Positions 19,625-28,421 of a stretch of DNA of 64,000 nt are shown here, one piece after another (the stretch's first letter is position 1; every line of letters begins with the position of its first letter). This stretch comes from Streptomyces sp. MST-110588 (GTDB lineage Bacteria > Actinomycetota > Actinomycetes > Streptomycetales > Streptomycetaceae). Both the position numbers and the translations under genes were made by a program. The notes beneath the pieces were generated by a model. It was not told where the DNA came from, made no database searches, and saw only the letters and a list, made by a program, of their open reading frames with translations. The DNA lies in assembly GCF_022695595.1 (NCBI RefSeq), contig NZ_CP074380.1:1612001-1676000 (forward strand), in the 5' to 3' direction.

Positions 19625-20108
19625 GCGCCATGCCATTGTCTCGGATGCCGCACCCTCGCTGGAGCGGGCGGACAAGGCGCACCTGCACTTCCGTTTCCCG
19701 GTGTTCGCCTTCCCCGCCGATGCCGAGGAGGTCCACGACGCGGTCGGCGGGGAGACGGTGACGCACGGAGACGTCACCATCACCGCCCCCGACCGCGTGA
19801 CAATCTCTTTCCATCACGTCCTCGCCGACGAGCCGGACGAAGAGGACAGCCAGATCCACGATCCGTCCCGCATGGCCACCGAGCGGCTGAAGCGGACACT
19901 GAACCTCCTGCACCGCCCGCCCCGCCAGTTGTCGACCGTCAGGCAGTACGCCACCGGGGAACTGGCCCTGGTGCAGGTGGTGGGGCCGGAGGACTTCAAG
20001 CCGAAGGGAGGCCCGGAGCGTGAACTGCGGGATGTCGTCGACAACCTCCGGCATCGGCACGGGGGCTTCGCGCGCTGGCGCTTCGACTGGGCGCGGGGCG
20101 CCAAGTGA
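19620..20108 (+). pseudogene. 5'-truncated gene remnant of unknown function
   Basis: The frame opens after a TAG at 19617 and runs to TGA at 20108. It has no ATG and no credible ribosome-binding site; the first GTG (19701) falls inside what reads like a normal protein interior (RADKAHLHFRFPVFAFPADA). The 135-163 residue product is a mixed alpha/beta, Asp/Glu-rich cytosolic protein with no family I recognise. Because the upstream boundary coincides with a palindrome copy, it is probably the C-terminal part of a gene cut when the RloAB cassette or the regulon promoter was placed here. A complete short gene starting at the GTG cannot be excluded. Confidence 0.5.
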
Positions 20109-20144
20109 GGCGACGCGGGGCGGGTGGGACCCGCGCAGGACCGT

Positions 20145-20582
20145 TCAACGCTTGAACTCCGCCCACACCGTCTTCGTCAGGTCGGCGGTGCCACGGTCGC
20201 AGCCCCAGCCGTCGGCGAGTGCGGCGACGACGGCCAGACCCCGCCCCTGTTCGGCCCACGCGGGGGCGCACGGCAGCGTGCCGTCCACGGGCGGCCGGCG
20301 CTCGGGCCGGGCATCCGTGACCTCCACTCGGATGCGGTCTTCCGCGGAAGTCACAGCGACGCGGAAGTCCCTGCCGGGCACGTGACCGTGAGTGATCGCG
20401 TTGGCGGCCAGTTCGGCGAGCACGAGCAGGACGTCCGCCACGCGGTCCGGTTCGCCGGCGGGGCCGAGAGCGTCCAGACGCTCGGCCACCCAGTGGCGTG
20501 CCCGGCGGGCCCCGAGGGGCGTGGCGGGGAACAGGCGGCGGTCTTCTCGCACGGGCGCCTCATCGACGAGTTTCGGTTTCAC
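20145..20582 (-). CDS. Anti-sigma-factor-like ATP-binding protein (HATPase_c)
   Basis: 145 residues from a GTG. The GHKL ATPase pattern is seen as VLAELAANAITHGH (N box), RVEVTDARPE (G1 box with Asp) and GRGLAVVAALADGWG (G2 box). Single-domain proteins of this RsbW/SpoIIAB type are very numerous in Streptomyces and usually sit next to an XRE/DUF5753 regulator and a DUF397 protein, as here (20719 and 21573, divergent). They are thought to act as serine kinases or anti-regulators in development-linked circuits. In this place the triad sits inside the DISARM island. Confidence 0.85.
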   Translation of the reverse strand: MKPKLVDEAPVREDRRLFPATPLGARRARHWVAERLDALGPAGEPDRVADVLLVLAELAANAITHGHVPGRDFRVAVTSAEDRIRVEVTDARPERRPPVDGTLPCAPAWAEQGRGLAVVAALADGWGCDRGTADLTKTVWAEFKR

Positions 20583-20718
20583 GCTGTAATCGTCCCGTCA
20601 CGCAGATACCCTGACCAGGGCGGCAGTAAGTACCAGCGGCCCGTGTACGGGGCTGGTACCGCTCTGTACGGGCGTCGGGCCGTGTCCCGGTCCGCGCGGG
20701 AGGAGGCAGGGGCAGCGC

Positions 20719-21570
20719 ATGGGCGGCAAAGGCAACGGGCGCGGCGAGGCATCGAGCACCGCGCGCGACGACGGCAACCCGGCCATCTGGGCCGGATACG
20801 GGCGCCTGTTGAAGCTGTTACGTGAGCGGGCAGGCCTGACGCAGACCCACCTCGCCGAGGCCATCGGGTACTCGGTCGAACAGGTCGCCTCCGTCGAGCA
20901 GGGACGCAGACCGGCGAAGGCCGACTTCACGCGGCGCGCGGAGGAGGCACTGGGGGTGAGCGGCGAACTGGCGGTGCTGCAACCGGAGGTTGATCGGGCG
21001 AAGTTGCCGTTGTTCTTCCAGGACTTCGCGGGGATCGAGGCGGAGGCGGTGAGTCGGTGTTCTTATGATCCGCTGCTGATTCCGGGGTTGCTCCAGTCCC
21101 CGGAGTACGCGCGAGCCATACTCGCCGTTCGGTATCCGCCTCTCGACGACGAAGCCCAAGAGCAGCAGTTGGAGGCACGGCTCAGAAGGCAGGTCGTTCT
21201 CACCGGCAAGCTGTCGATCGACTTCTCGTTCATCGTCGGGGAGTCGGTCCTGCGCTGCCCGGTCGGTGACTCCGGCATTCTGAAGGGGCAGTTGCATCGG
21301 ATGCTGGAGATGCAGCAGCTCCCGAACGTCGACGTGCAGGTTGTCCCGACGTTGAACGGGGCACACACCGGCCTCCATGGGCCGCTCGTGATAGTGGAGA
21401 CCACGGCACATCGGCGGTACGCCTACTTCGAGTCGCACGGCGAGAGCATGGTCATCTCCGATCCAGCCAAGGTCAGCATTCTCGGGCTGCGCTATGGGAA
21501 GCTGCGCACACAGGCACTCAATGCCGATGAGTCGCGCCGCCTCATCGATCGGATCGCAGGAGAGCTGTAG
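20719..21570 (+). CDS. Scr1-family XRE/DUF5753 regulator
   Basis: 283 residues. Residues ~28-85 form a helix-turn-helix (LLKLLRERAGLTQTHLAEAI, then VASVEQGRRPAKADF). The rest is the DUF5753 (Scr1-like) domain, recognisable from the segments IPGLLQSPEYARAIL and LRCPVGDSGILKGQL. Such proteins regulate a small downstream DUF397 partner and often sporulation or secondary metabolism. The DUF397 gene follows after 2 bases. The in-frame TTA codon at 20818-20820, in the HTH, makes expression bldA-dependent in the usual Streptomyces logic. It is the only HTH protein in the defence island and therefore one candidate for binding the shared palindrome, though Scr1 proteins normally control their own operon. 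Confidence 0.9.
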   Translation: MGGKGNGRGEASSTARDDGNPAIWAGYGRLLKLLRERAGLTQTHLAEAIGYSVEQVASVEQGRRPAKADFTRRAEEALGVSGELAVLQPEVDRAKLPLFFQDFAGIEAEAVSRCSYDPLLIPGLLQSPEYARAILAVRYPPLDDEAQEQQLEARLRRQVVLTGKLSIDFSFIVGESVLRCPVGDSGILKGQLHRMLEMQQLPNVDVQVVPTLNGAHTGLHGPLVIVETTAHRRYAYFESHGESMVISDPAKVSILGLRYGKLRTQALNADESRRLIDRIAGEL

Positions 21571-21572
21571 CC

Positions 21573-21779
21573 GTGGTTCACTCACCCGCTCAAGACACTC
21601 AACTCCGCTGGTTCAAGAGCACGTACAGCGGACCGGACGGCGGCGACTGCATAGAAGTCGCCGTCGACACCACCCGCGTCCTCGTACGCGACTCCAAGGA
21701 CGCGCACGGCCCGCGGCTCAGGTTCTCCTCGGCATCGTGGACCGTCTTCACCTCGTACGCCGGTCAGGCCGAGGGCTGA
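21573..21779 (+). CDS. DUF397 domain protein
   Basis: 68 residues from a GTG two bases after the XRE gene. The family pattern is complete: LRWFKSTYSG, then GDCIEVAVD, then VLVRDSKD and a C-terminal FSSASWTVF. DUF397 proteins are the small partners of Scr1-type regulators and are described as antitoxin-like or modulator proteins. Its last 16 bases overlap the 3' end of the convergent CoiA-like gene (stop at 21764). Confidence 0.9.
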   Translation: MVHSPAQDTQLRWFKSTYSGPDGGDCIEVAVDTTRVLVRDSKDAHGPRLRFSSASWTVFTSYAGQAEG

Positions 21780-24067
21780 GGCGCCGTCTTCCTCTGCACA
21801 AGGCGTGCTGGCAGGGGGCGGGGTGGGTCCGCGTAGGCCGCGTGCGCCCGGTCCTGCTCCCGGCGCCAGGCACTCCGTAGAGCGTGTTTGTTTGCGGGCA
21901 CCCTGTACCCCGCGGCCCGCAGGGCGTCCCTGAAACTGGCCAGTGGGAAACCCCGGCTGTCGGTGACCAGGGCGGACAAGAAGGGCGCGTCTTCGGAGGC
22001 CTTCCTGTCGACCTCCACCAGCACCCACTCCTGCACACCGTCTTGCACGCTGCGAAGTCCTTCGAGTTCCGATCTGGTGATGGTGGCCGCCCGCCTCGCC
22101 ACCGTGATGAGCAGCTGTCGAAGTTCCTCGCCCGGTTCAGTCCTGACCGCGGCCTGCTTGGCCGCCTCCACCCACACCTCCTCCAACGTGCGCCTGAGAT
22201 GTTTCGGATTCGCCGATGCCCGGCTGCGCTGGTTGTTGGAGAGCGCCTCCTTCTCACTCTCCGAGAGATCGTGGAACTGGAGCCAACCGCGCGCCCTGCG
22301 CATCGCGTCACCGACCCGCTTGCTGATGGCCGAGCCCGTGTACAAGCTGGGCTTCAATTCCTCAAGCTGCTCGACGAATTCGGCAATCTCTTGCCGCAAG
22401 GCAGCGAGTTCCTCGGCCGTCGGGGACACCGCTGGTGCTTGTGGCGCGCACAGTTCGGCGCGGGGTGGGATCAGTGCCTTCGGCTCGGCGAATACGGCGT
22501 AGGCGCGCTGCCGTTCGACGGTGACCCACTCCGTCAGCTGGGGATCATGCAGCGATACGCCGGTTGCGTGCTCCACTCCAAGCTTGGCGAGGACGGCGGG
22601 GAGGCAGGACAGGAAGGGCGAGTCGTGCTCCGTCAACAGCGCCGACAGGACGGGCTTGGTCGCGGTGAGCGGGGTTTCGAGTTCCACCAGGAAGTCCGTG
22701 ATCTCGGACTGCGGCAGACCCTCCAGAACCGGCCCCGCCGTGACACCGATCTCCGACCAGGCGGCGGTTCCCCTCTTCGCGGCGGCCTCGGTCAGCAGGA
22801 CTCGGGTACGCCATACCGCCTCCGGACGGGTCAAGGGAGGGGGCTCGGGCGGCGACTTTGGCGGAGCCGCCACCGCCTTGGCCTGCTCCGGCTTGGCCAG
22901 CCGTTCCTTCCTGCTCCTGCGCGTCTCTCGCGGGTCCGCCACAGCCCGCACTTTCGGCACCGAATGGACCAGCTTCCCCGGCTTACGGCTCCCGGCGGCG
23001 GGCTCGGCCGACCGGAGCTCGGGTACGGTCACGGACAGCCCGGTGCGGGCGGCGTCGTGCGCGTTGAGGCGGTAGAAGCGGTCCAGTTGGACCGCCCAGC
23101 CGCCACCCTCGTGGACCAGAAGGCGGGGGTGGTCGTGGCTGTCGGTGCCGTAGACGTACCGGGCGGGCGGAAGCGCGGTGTCGTCGGGGAGGGAGAGCAC
23201 CGTACGGACGATGGGGCTGTCCATGGGTTTCACGTCGGCCACGACGAGGCGGCGTCCCTCGGTGGCGAACGGTGAATCGCTGGGGACGGGGGCCTTGGGA
23301 TCGAACGCGAAGTGGAGCGTGCCGCTGACGGGGAAGGCGAGCGGCTTCGGTCGCGGCGGGGATATGCGTATCGCCTCGGTGGCCGGGGTCAGCAAGCCGG
23401 TGGGCGTGATGCGGCAGTCCTCCAGGGAGCTCCACCGCACGGTCGGTTCGGCCAGGGTCTGCGCTCCGACGTGGACTCGGCGCTCACCGCCGGCGGTCTC
23501 CAGGCGGAAGCGGAGGCTGTAGCCGTGGCGGGCGAGGATTTCCTTGGTGAGGGGGCCGTCCGTGCCGAAGAGCCAGTCGACCTCGTCCACGTCGTCGCCG
23601 AGGGCCTGGTTCGCCGTACGCCAGCCCCGATAGTCGAGTTGGGAGAGCTGAAAGCGGAGCCTGCGGTTGGCGGCGGGCAGATGAAGGTCGACGGCACCGC
23701 CCGGTCCTGAGCCGAGGTCGCGGGTCTCCACGGTGCCTCGCTGCCCGTGCTGGCCGAGGAGGTTGCGCAGGCCTCGCTTGATGAACAGGTGGTCCGCGCT
23801 GGACTCGCCGGTGGCGGCGCGCCCGCAGGTGGGGCCGCCGGCCACGTGGGCAAAGTGGCAGACCTTGTCGTGGTAGAGGCGGTCCGTCAACTTGCCGCCG
23901 CAGCCGCCCAGTTCGTATCCGCACCAGTAGGTGTAGTCGGGGTGGCGTCTGCGCCAGGCGTCCAGTTCCGCGGCGTCCATGGGGAGGATCACCGGGTGGT
24001 CGGAGTGGGCGCTTCCGACCACCGCCGTCTGGACGAGACGGTGGTCGGAGAACAGGAGTTGTGTCAC
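21764..24067 (-). CDS. CoiA-like competence-family protein in DISARM operon
   Basis: 767 residues, ATG at 24067, 52 bases after the drmMI stop on the same strand, so probably the third gene of the drmD transcript. The N-terminal ~130 residues resemble CoiA: a zinc-finger-like YWCGYELGGCGGK with a following CHFAH and later CGRA, then a helix with HLFIKRGL and a beta-rich segment with AVDLHLP and QLSQLDYRGW, which in CoiA family members is a PD-(D/E)XK-related fold. The rest is long, charged and helical with no family I know. In naturally competent bacteria CoiA acts on incoming DNA during recombination; here a nuclease or DNA-recognition accessory to DISARM is plausible. I see no frame damage. 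Confidence 0.7.
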   Translation of the reverse strand: MTQLLFSDHRLVQTAVVGSAHSDHPVILPMDAAELDAWRRRHPDYTYWCGYELGGCGGKLTDRLYHDKVCHFAHVAGGPTCGRAATGESSADHLFIKRGLRNLLGQHGQRGTVETRDLGSGPGGAVDLHLPAANRRLRFQLSQLDYRGWRTANQALGDDVDEVDWLFGTDGPLTKEILARHGYSLRFRLETAGGERRVHVGAQTLAEPTVRWSSLEDCRITPTGLLTPATEAIRISPPRPKPLAFPVSGTLHFAFDPKAPVPSDSPFATEGRRLVVADVKPMDSPIVRTVLSLPDDTALPPARYVYGTDSHDHPRLLVHEGGGWAVQLDRFYRLNAHDAARTGLSVTVPELRSAEPAAGSRKPGKLVHSVPKVRAVADPRETRRSRKERLAKPEQAKAVAAPPKSPPEPPPLTRPEAVWRTRVLLTEAAAKRGTAAWSEIGVTAGPVLEGLPQSEITDFLVELETPLTATKPVLSALLTEHDSPFLSCLPAVLAKLGVEHATGVSLHDPQLTEWVTVERQRAYAVFAEPKALIPPRAELCAPQAPAVSPTAEELAALRQEIAEFVEQLEELKPSLYTGSAISKRVGDAMRRARGWLQFHDLSESEKEALSNNQRSRASANPKHLRRTLEEVWVEAAKQAAVRTEPGEELRQLLITVARRAATITRSELEGLRSVQDGVQEWVLVEVDRKASEDAPFLSALVTDSRGFPLASFRDALRAAGYRVPANKHALRSAWRREQDRAHAAYADPPRPLPARLVQRKTAPQPSA

Positions 24068-24119
24068 TGCTGCCTCTGCCTCGCGGGAACAGGAGTGCGC
24101 GGGTGGCCCACGCGTTGGG

Positions 24120-27100
24120 TCAGAAGATCGTGCCCTCGGGCTGGAAGAGCGAGCCGTCGTTGAAGTCGACCGCCTGGACCTCCTTGCCCTGTGCCTTCTT
24201 GCGGCGGGCCTCCTGAGAGGGCGGGGGCATGTCCGGGTGCTTCGCGGGCTTCTTGTGCAGGCCGAGGAAGACCTCGTCGGCGTAGGCCTGGTGGTTGAGC
24301 TGGCGTAGGCGGTCGATGATCTCGGTGCGGGCGAGCAGGCCGATGGTGTAACGGGGGCCCTGGTCGGTGTCGTGGAAGCCGTGGTCCAGCGGGACGCGCT
24401 CGTGCGTGGGGTCCGCCGGCTTGGTCGCCCCGGTCTCGTCCAGCAGGTCCAGCCAGCCGTAGGCCTCGATGGTGGCCTTGTCGATCTCCTCGTGGATACG
24501 GCGGAGTTCGATGATGTCGGCGTCCTGGCAGGTTTCGTCGTGGATAAGGTTGTAGGTGTCAGTGAGGCCGATGTTGCGGCGGAGCATCAGGTCTCGGCGG
24601 TAGGTGTCAAGGCTAGTTCCGGCGGTGCGGAGGCGGTCGGTAAGTGGGGGGCGGACGAGGGTTTCGAAGACGTCGCTGGGGGTGTACCGGATCCGTGTTT
24701 CCAATGTCGAGCAACGGTCGATTGTCCACCAGTAGTGCAGGGAACTGCTGAGGACAGCAAGAAGGGCGGCGTCATCAGACGCGAAGACACCCAGCATGTG
24801 GCTGAACACCTGCCCTGTCGGCACCATGACCGGCATCACAACCTTGCTGACCAGCGTGATGGCGATGCAGCGTTCAAGCGAACTGATGGCTTCCTGGAGC
24901 TCCGGGGCAGGCCGAGTAAACCGCCACCAGATCTCACGCCGCGACCTATCATTGTTTTGCGCTCGCTCCGGCTTCACATCTCGAATGACCTTCTCGTACG
25001 CCTTGGTGTATGTAGCAGCCTTGCTCTCAGGCCAGTTGTGGAAGTTGATGATCCACCGGTTAGTGCCGTGCCCGACGTTCTGATTGATGTCCTGACCGTT
25101 CAGGTAGGGAAACAGCACCTCCGCATACCGTTCGTCCTGAGCGATCCAATCCTTCGCCTCATTCTCCGGCAAAGTGAACCCCATACCGAGCACATAGGAA
25201 CCGATGAAAGACGTACTCGCGTTCTGTGCCAGCGGCATCACCCAAGAGGTAATCCGAGTCCCCGGGTAGAGCGAAGTGGAGATTCCGTTGTGTACCACCT
25301 CATCATCGACCACGCACTCAGTCCCTTCCCCGAGGCGCGCCCGTGAAGTCCACACCGCGCAGTACTCCAAATTCGCCGATCGAGAAGGCCACTCCGCGCT
25401 CTTGATAGCCCGTCTGATCGCCACTCCGTCCCGCTCCAACTGATCAAGCCCGACCTCGCGAGTGTCCCCCTGCGCCAGCGTGTTCGTAGCAATCAGCCCC
25501 GTCTGGCCACCACCATTGAGCAACCCATGTACCCGAAGCTCAAAGTACGCCACAAGGTCAGCACTCCCCCGCTTACCCCTCGCAAGGAAATCGACCAGGT
25601 ACTCCCGATACGCCTCCCCCAAAGCTCCCGTCAGCTTCTGCCCACCCAGAAACGGCGGATTCCCCACAATCGCATCAAACCCACCCCTCCCCGTAAACAC
25701 CTCCGGAAACACCAAGGGCCAATGCAACGGCACCCGCTCCAGCCCGTCATCCGGCAACTCCGCCGCCAGCCACTCCCGAGCCGTTTCCCGAGCAACCCGC
25801 ACCACATCCGCGTCGTCCCCGACGCCCTCCGCCACGACAGCCGCCGCCAGCTGGGCCGCGTACGGGAACAGGTCCCGCATCCGCTCCCCGCCCTCCGGCT
25901 CGTACCAAGGCACCCGCCCCGACGCGCACGTCCCCAACGCCGCCCCCGCCAGCAGGTCGCCGACCAAACGCAACCGCTTCGCGTGCTCGTTGACCAGGGC
26001 CAGCCGCTCACGCTTCTTCCGCAGCGCCTCCAGATCCACGCCCTTGATCGCCGTGATCGCAAGCCGCTCGCGGGTCAGCTCCTCGACCATGGCACGGGCC
26101 TTGCCCGTCCACTCGTCGGTCTGCCGCTGAGGCCGTAGGTGAAGCCCCTGGATCTGCTCCATGCTGGAAACACCCAGCAGCGAGTCCCCCGCCACCAACC
26201 GGTCGTCCAAAAACGTGAACGGCCGACTCGGATCCATGGACACCAGCCACAACGACAGCTTGGCCATCTCCACAGCCATCGGGTTGACATCCGCCCCGTA
26301 CAGACAGTGCTCGATGACATCTCGCCGAGCCTCTATCACCACCGGATCCGACTCGGCATCCGAAGCCGTCACAGCATCAACGGCCCGCCTCTCCCGATAC
26401 GCGACGGCACGCTCATCCCCCTCCCGAGCCCACGCCTCGATCAACCGATCCCCGAGGTAACGGCACGCCGCCACCAGGAACGCCGCCGACCCCATCGCGA
26501 TGTCGGCGACCTTCAACTCAAGGATCTGCTCAGCGGACTTCGGCTTCCACTGCTTCTCATCAGCCGTCTGCAGCGGCCCCACCTCGTACATCAGCGGCTC
26601 CAGCGCATGCCGTACGACTTCCTCGGCCAGGAACCGCGGTGTGTAGTGCGTACCGGTGTTCTTACGAAGCACGGACTCGGTGACGAAGAGAGCCCCGGCC
26701 TGAATGACGACCGGCAGACCCCGCAGATCCATCCGAATGATCCGGAAGAACGGCATCAGACGAGCCGTCAGTCCGGCGTCCCGCGAGACAGCCTGGAGCA
26801 GCCGACGCGCCTCTTCCTCCTCCGCCGCGTCCTTGAACGGGGCCAACGCCTTCGCCAGCGCCGACTCAGAAGCCGGAGGCTTGGGCTCCTTCCACTTCGT
26901 GTGGATTTTCTTCGCGAGCCCCTTCACGTCCTTCGTCTGCGCCGCCAGCGTCTCCAACTCCCGCAGCGGTACCTCGTGCTCGCTGCCCCCGGGACCGATG
27001 AGGCCGACCATCGGCTCGACGGCGCGCTCACCGCCGTACGAGAGCAGACCCTCGTAGACATAGCCGATCTGCTCGACGTCCAGCGCGCGGAAGGACAGGG

Positions 27101-28421
27101 TCCGCACCTCGCGCTGTCGGCCGGTACCGACGTGGACCTCCTGCACCGACTGCAGCATGTGCAGCACCGTGCGGTCGTCGATGGGCAGCAGCGGGGAGCG
27201 GTCCTCCAGCCACGGGTACTTGCGCGGGTCGAAGAGCGAACCGTCGTAGGCGGGCAGCCGCAACTCAGGGTGGTCGACCCCGCCGTGCACCGCGTGGAAC
27301 AGCGCGATCAGCCGGTGCCATGCCGACGTCGTGTGGTCCAGCGCGTCCTCGCCCTCGGCGTCCGCGCGCTTCTTCAGCTCGTCGCGCAGGAAGCGGGCGG
27401 AGTATGACTGCGCGTACACCGGGTTGTCGGCGGGCAGCAGGCCGCGTTCCTCCGCGAACAGCAGGAAGACGACCCGCATCATCACGGCGACCGCCGCCCG
27501 GTACACCTCGCCCGCGGAGACCTTCTCGGCCCGCAGCCCCGGCGCCCCGTGTTCCATCGCCCTGGCGTCGGCGCGGCCGATGGCGTCCACCAGCAGCTCC
27601 ACCGCCTGCCGGACCTGGACGCCGAGCGCGTCGGTGACGTCGTCGCCCGCGGCGAGGCTCTTCTTCAGCAGGCCGAGGAGCGTCTCAGGCTCGTCGTAGG
27701 AGAAGAAGCGGGTGCGGGAGAGCAGCGACCGGAAGGCTCGTACGACGTCCCGCTCCGCCGCCTCTCCCCAGCCGATCGCGTCGAAGACGGCGGTCGTGGT
27801 GACGCCGCCGGCCGGTGCCCACACCAGGCACCACCAGCGGCCGTCGGTGGCCAGGCCGAGGGGGACGCCGTGGTAGCGGCAGAGGCGGGCGAGGCGGTCG
27901 GCGGGGGTGGCGGCCCAGTCGTCGCGCGTGGTGCGGGCCGTGGGGGGTGTGCCGGTGGGCAGGATCAGGCCGAGCAGGCGTACGCGCTTGGCGGCGGACT
28001 CGGCGTCCGGCTCGGTGGCCAGCGGTGCGCCGGGCTCCGCGAGGGCGAAGTCGGGACGTACGCGGGTGTCGTGCTCGGGCACGGGCAGGGCGAGGCGGTC
28101 CAGTGCCAGGTCCTCGTCCTCGCCCTGGCGCAGGGTGAGCGCGTCGCCCCAGCCGAGCAGGGTGCGCAGGACGTAGGCAATCCACTCGTCGCGGCCGGCG
28201 GTGGTGTCGGCCTGCCAGTCGGCGTGACGGGCGCGCAGCCGGGCCCGCTCGTCCTTTTCGAGGGCGTCGAGCTGCGGCCAGGCCTCCAGCAGAACCGGCA
28301 TGGTCAGGAAGGGGCCGGAGACCTCGGTGAGGTCCAGCCACCGCTGGTGCTGGCCTCGGCCGTCGAGCGCCTTGGCGCGGGCGGCGGCGAGGCCCTTGGA
28401 GACGGCGGGGCGGCGGCTCAT
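24120..28421 (-). CDS. drmMI: DISARM adenine methyltransferase DrmMI
   Basis: 1433 residues from the ATG at 28421, which overlaps the drmD stop as ATGA; the open frame upstream to 29093 lies inside drmD and is rejected. The N-terminal ~500 residues are typical of large Eco57I/type IIG-like enzymes. Methyltransferase motifs: MGSAAFLVAAC (motif I region, about residue 640) and GNPPFLGG (motif IV NPPF, about 917), diagnostic of N6-adenine methylation. The C-terminal ~400 residues form the target-recognition part. It methylates host sites so that DISARM can tell self from phage DNA; class 1 DISARM is defined by DrmD plus this DrmMI type. The 24.6-25.4 kb part is clearly poorer in GC than the neighbours. 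Confidence 0.9.
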   Translation of the reverse strand: MSRRPAVSKGLAAARAKALDGRGQHQRWLDLTEVSGPFLTMPVLLEAWPQLDALEKDERARLRARHADWQADTTAGRDEWIAYVLRTLLGWGDALTLRQGEDEDLALDRLALPVPEHDTRVRPDFALAEPGAPLATEPDAESAAKRVRLLGLILPTGTPPTARTTRDDWAATPADRLARLCRYHGVPLGLATDGRWWCLVWAPAGGVTTTAVFDAIGWGEAAERDVVRAFRSLLSRTRFFSYDEPETLLGLLKKSLAAGDDVTDALGVQVRQAVELLVDAIGRADARAMEHGAPGLRAEKVSAGEVYRAAVAVMMRVVFLLFAEERGLLPADNPVYAQSYSARFLRDELKKRADAEGEDALDHTTSAWHRLIALFHAVHGGVDHPELRLPAYDGSLFDPRKYPWLEDRSPLLPIDDRTVLHMLQSVQEVHVGTGRQREVRTLSFRALDVEQIGYVYEGLLSYGGERAVEPMVGLIGPGGSEHEVPLRELETLAAQTKDVKGLAKKIHTKWKEPKPPASESALAKALAPFKDAAEEEEARRLLQAVSRDAGLTARLMPFFRIIRMDLRGLPVVIQAGALFVTESVLRKNTGTHYTPRFLAEEVVRHALEPLMYEVGPLQTADEKQWKPKSAEQILELKVADIAMGSAAFLVAACRYLGDRLIEAWAREGDERAVAYRERRAVDAVTASDAESDPVVIEARRDVIEHCLYGADVNPMAVEMAKLSLWLVSMDPSRPFTFLDDRLVAGDSLLGVSSMEQIQGLHLRPQRQTDEWTGKARAMVEELTRERLAITAIKGVDLEALRKKRERLALVNEHAKRLRLVGDLLAGAALGTCASGRVPWYEPEGGERMRDLFPYAAQLAAAVVAEGVGDDADVVRVARETAREWLAAELPDDGLERVPLHWPLVFPEVFTGRGGFDAIVGNPPFLGGQKLTGALGEAYREYLVDFLARGKRGSADLVAYFELRVHGLLNGGGQTGLIATNTLAQGDTREVGLDQLERDGVAIRRAIKSAEWPSRSANLEYCAVWTSRARLGEGTECVVDDEVVHNGISTSLYPGTRITSWVMPLAQNASTSFIGSYVLGMGFTLPENEAKDWIAQDERYAEVLFPYLNGQDINQNVGHGTNRWIINFHNWPESKAATYTKAYEKVIRDVKPERAQNNDRSRREIWWRFTRPAPELQEAISSLERCIAITLVSKVVMPVMVPTGQVFSHMLGVFASDDAALLAVLSSSLHYWWTIDRCSTLETRIRYTPSDVFETLVRPPLTDRLRTAGTSLDTYRRDLMLRRNIGLTDTYNLIHDETCQDADIIELRRIHEEIDKATIEAYGWLDLLDETGATKPADPTHERVPLDHGFHDTDQGPRYTIGLLARTEIIDRLRQLNHQAYADEVFLGLHKKPAKHPDMPPPSQEARRKKAQGKEVQAVDFNDGSLFQPEGTIF

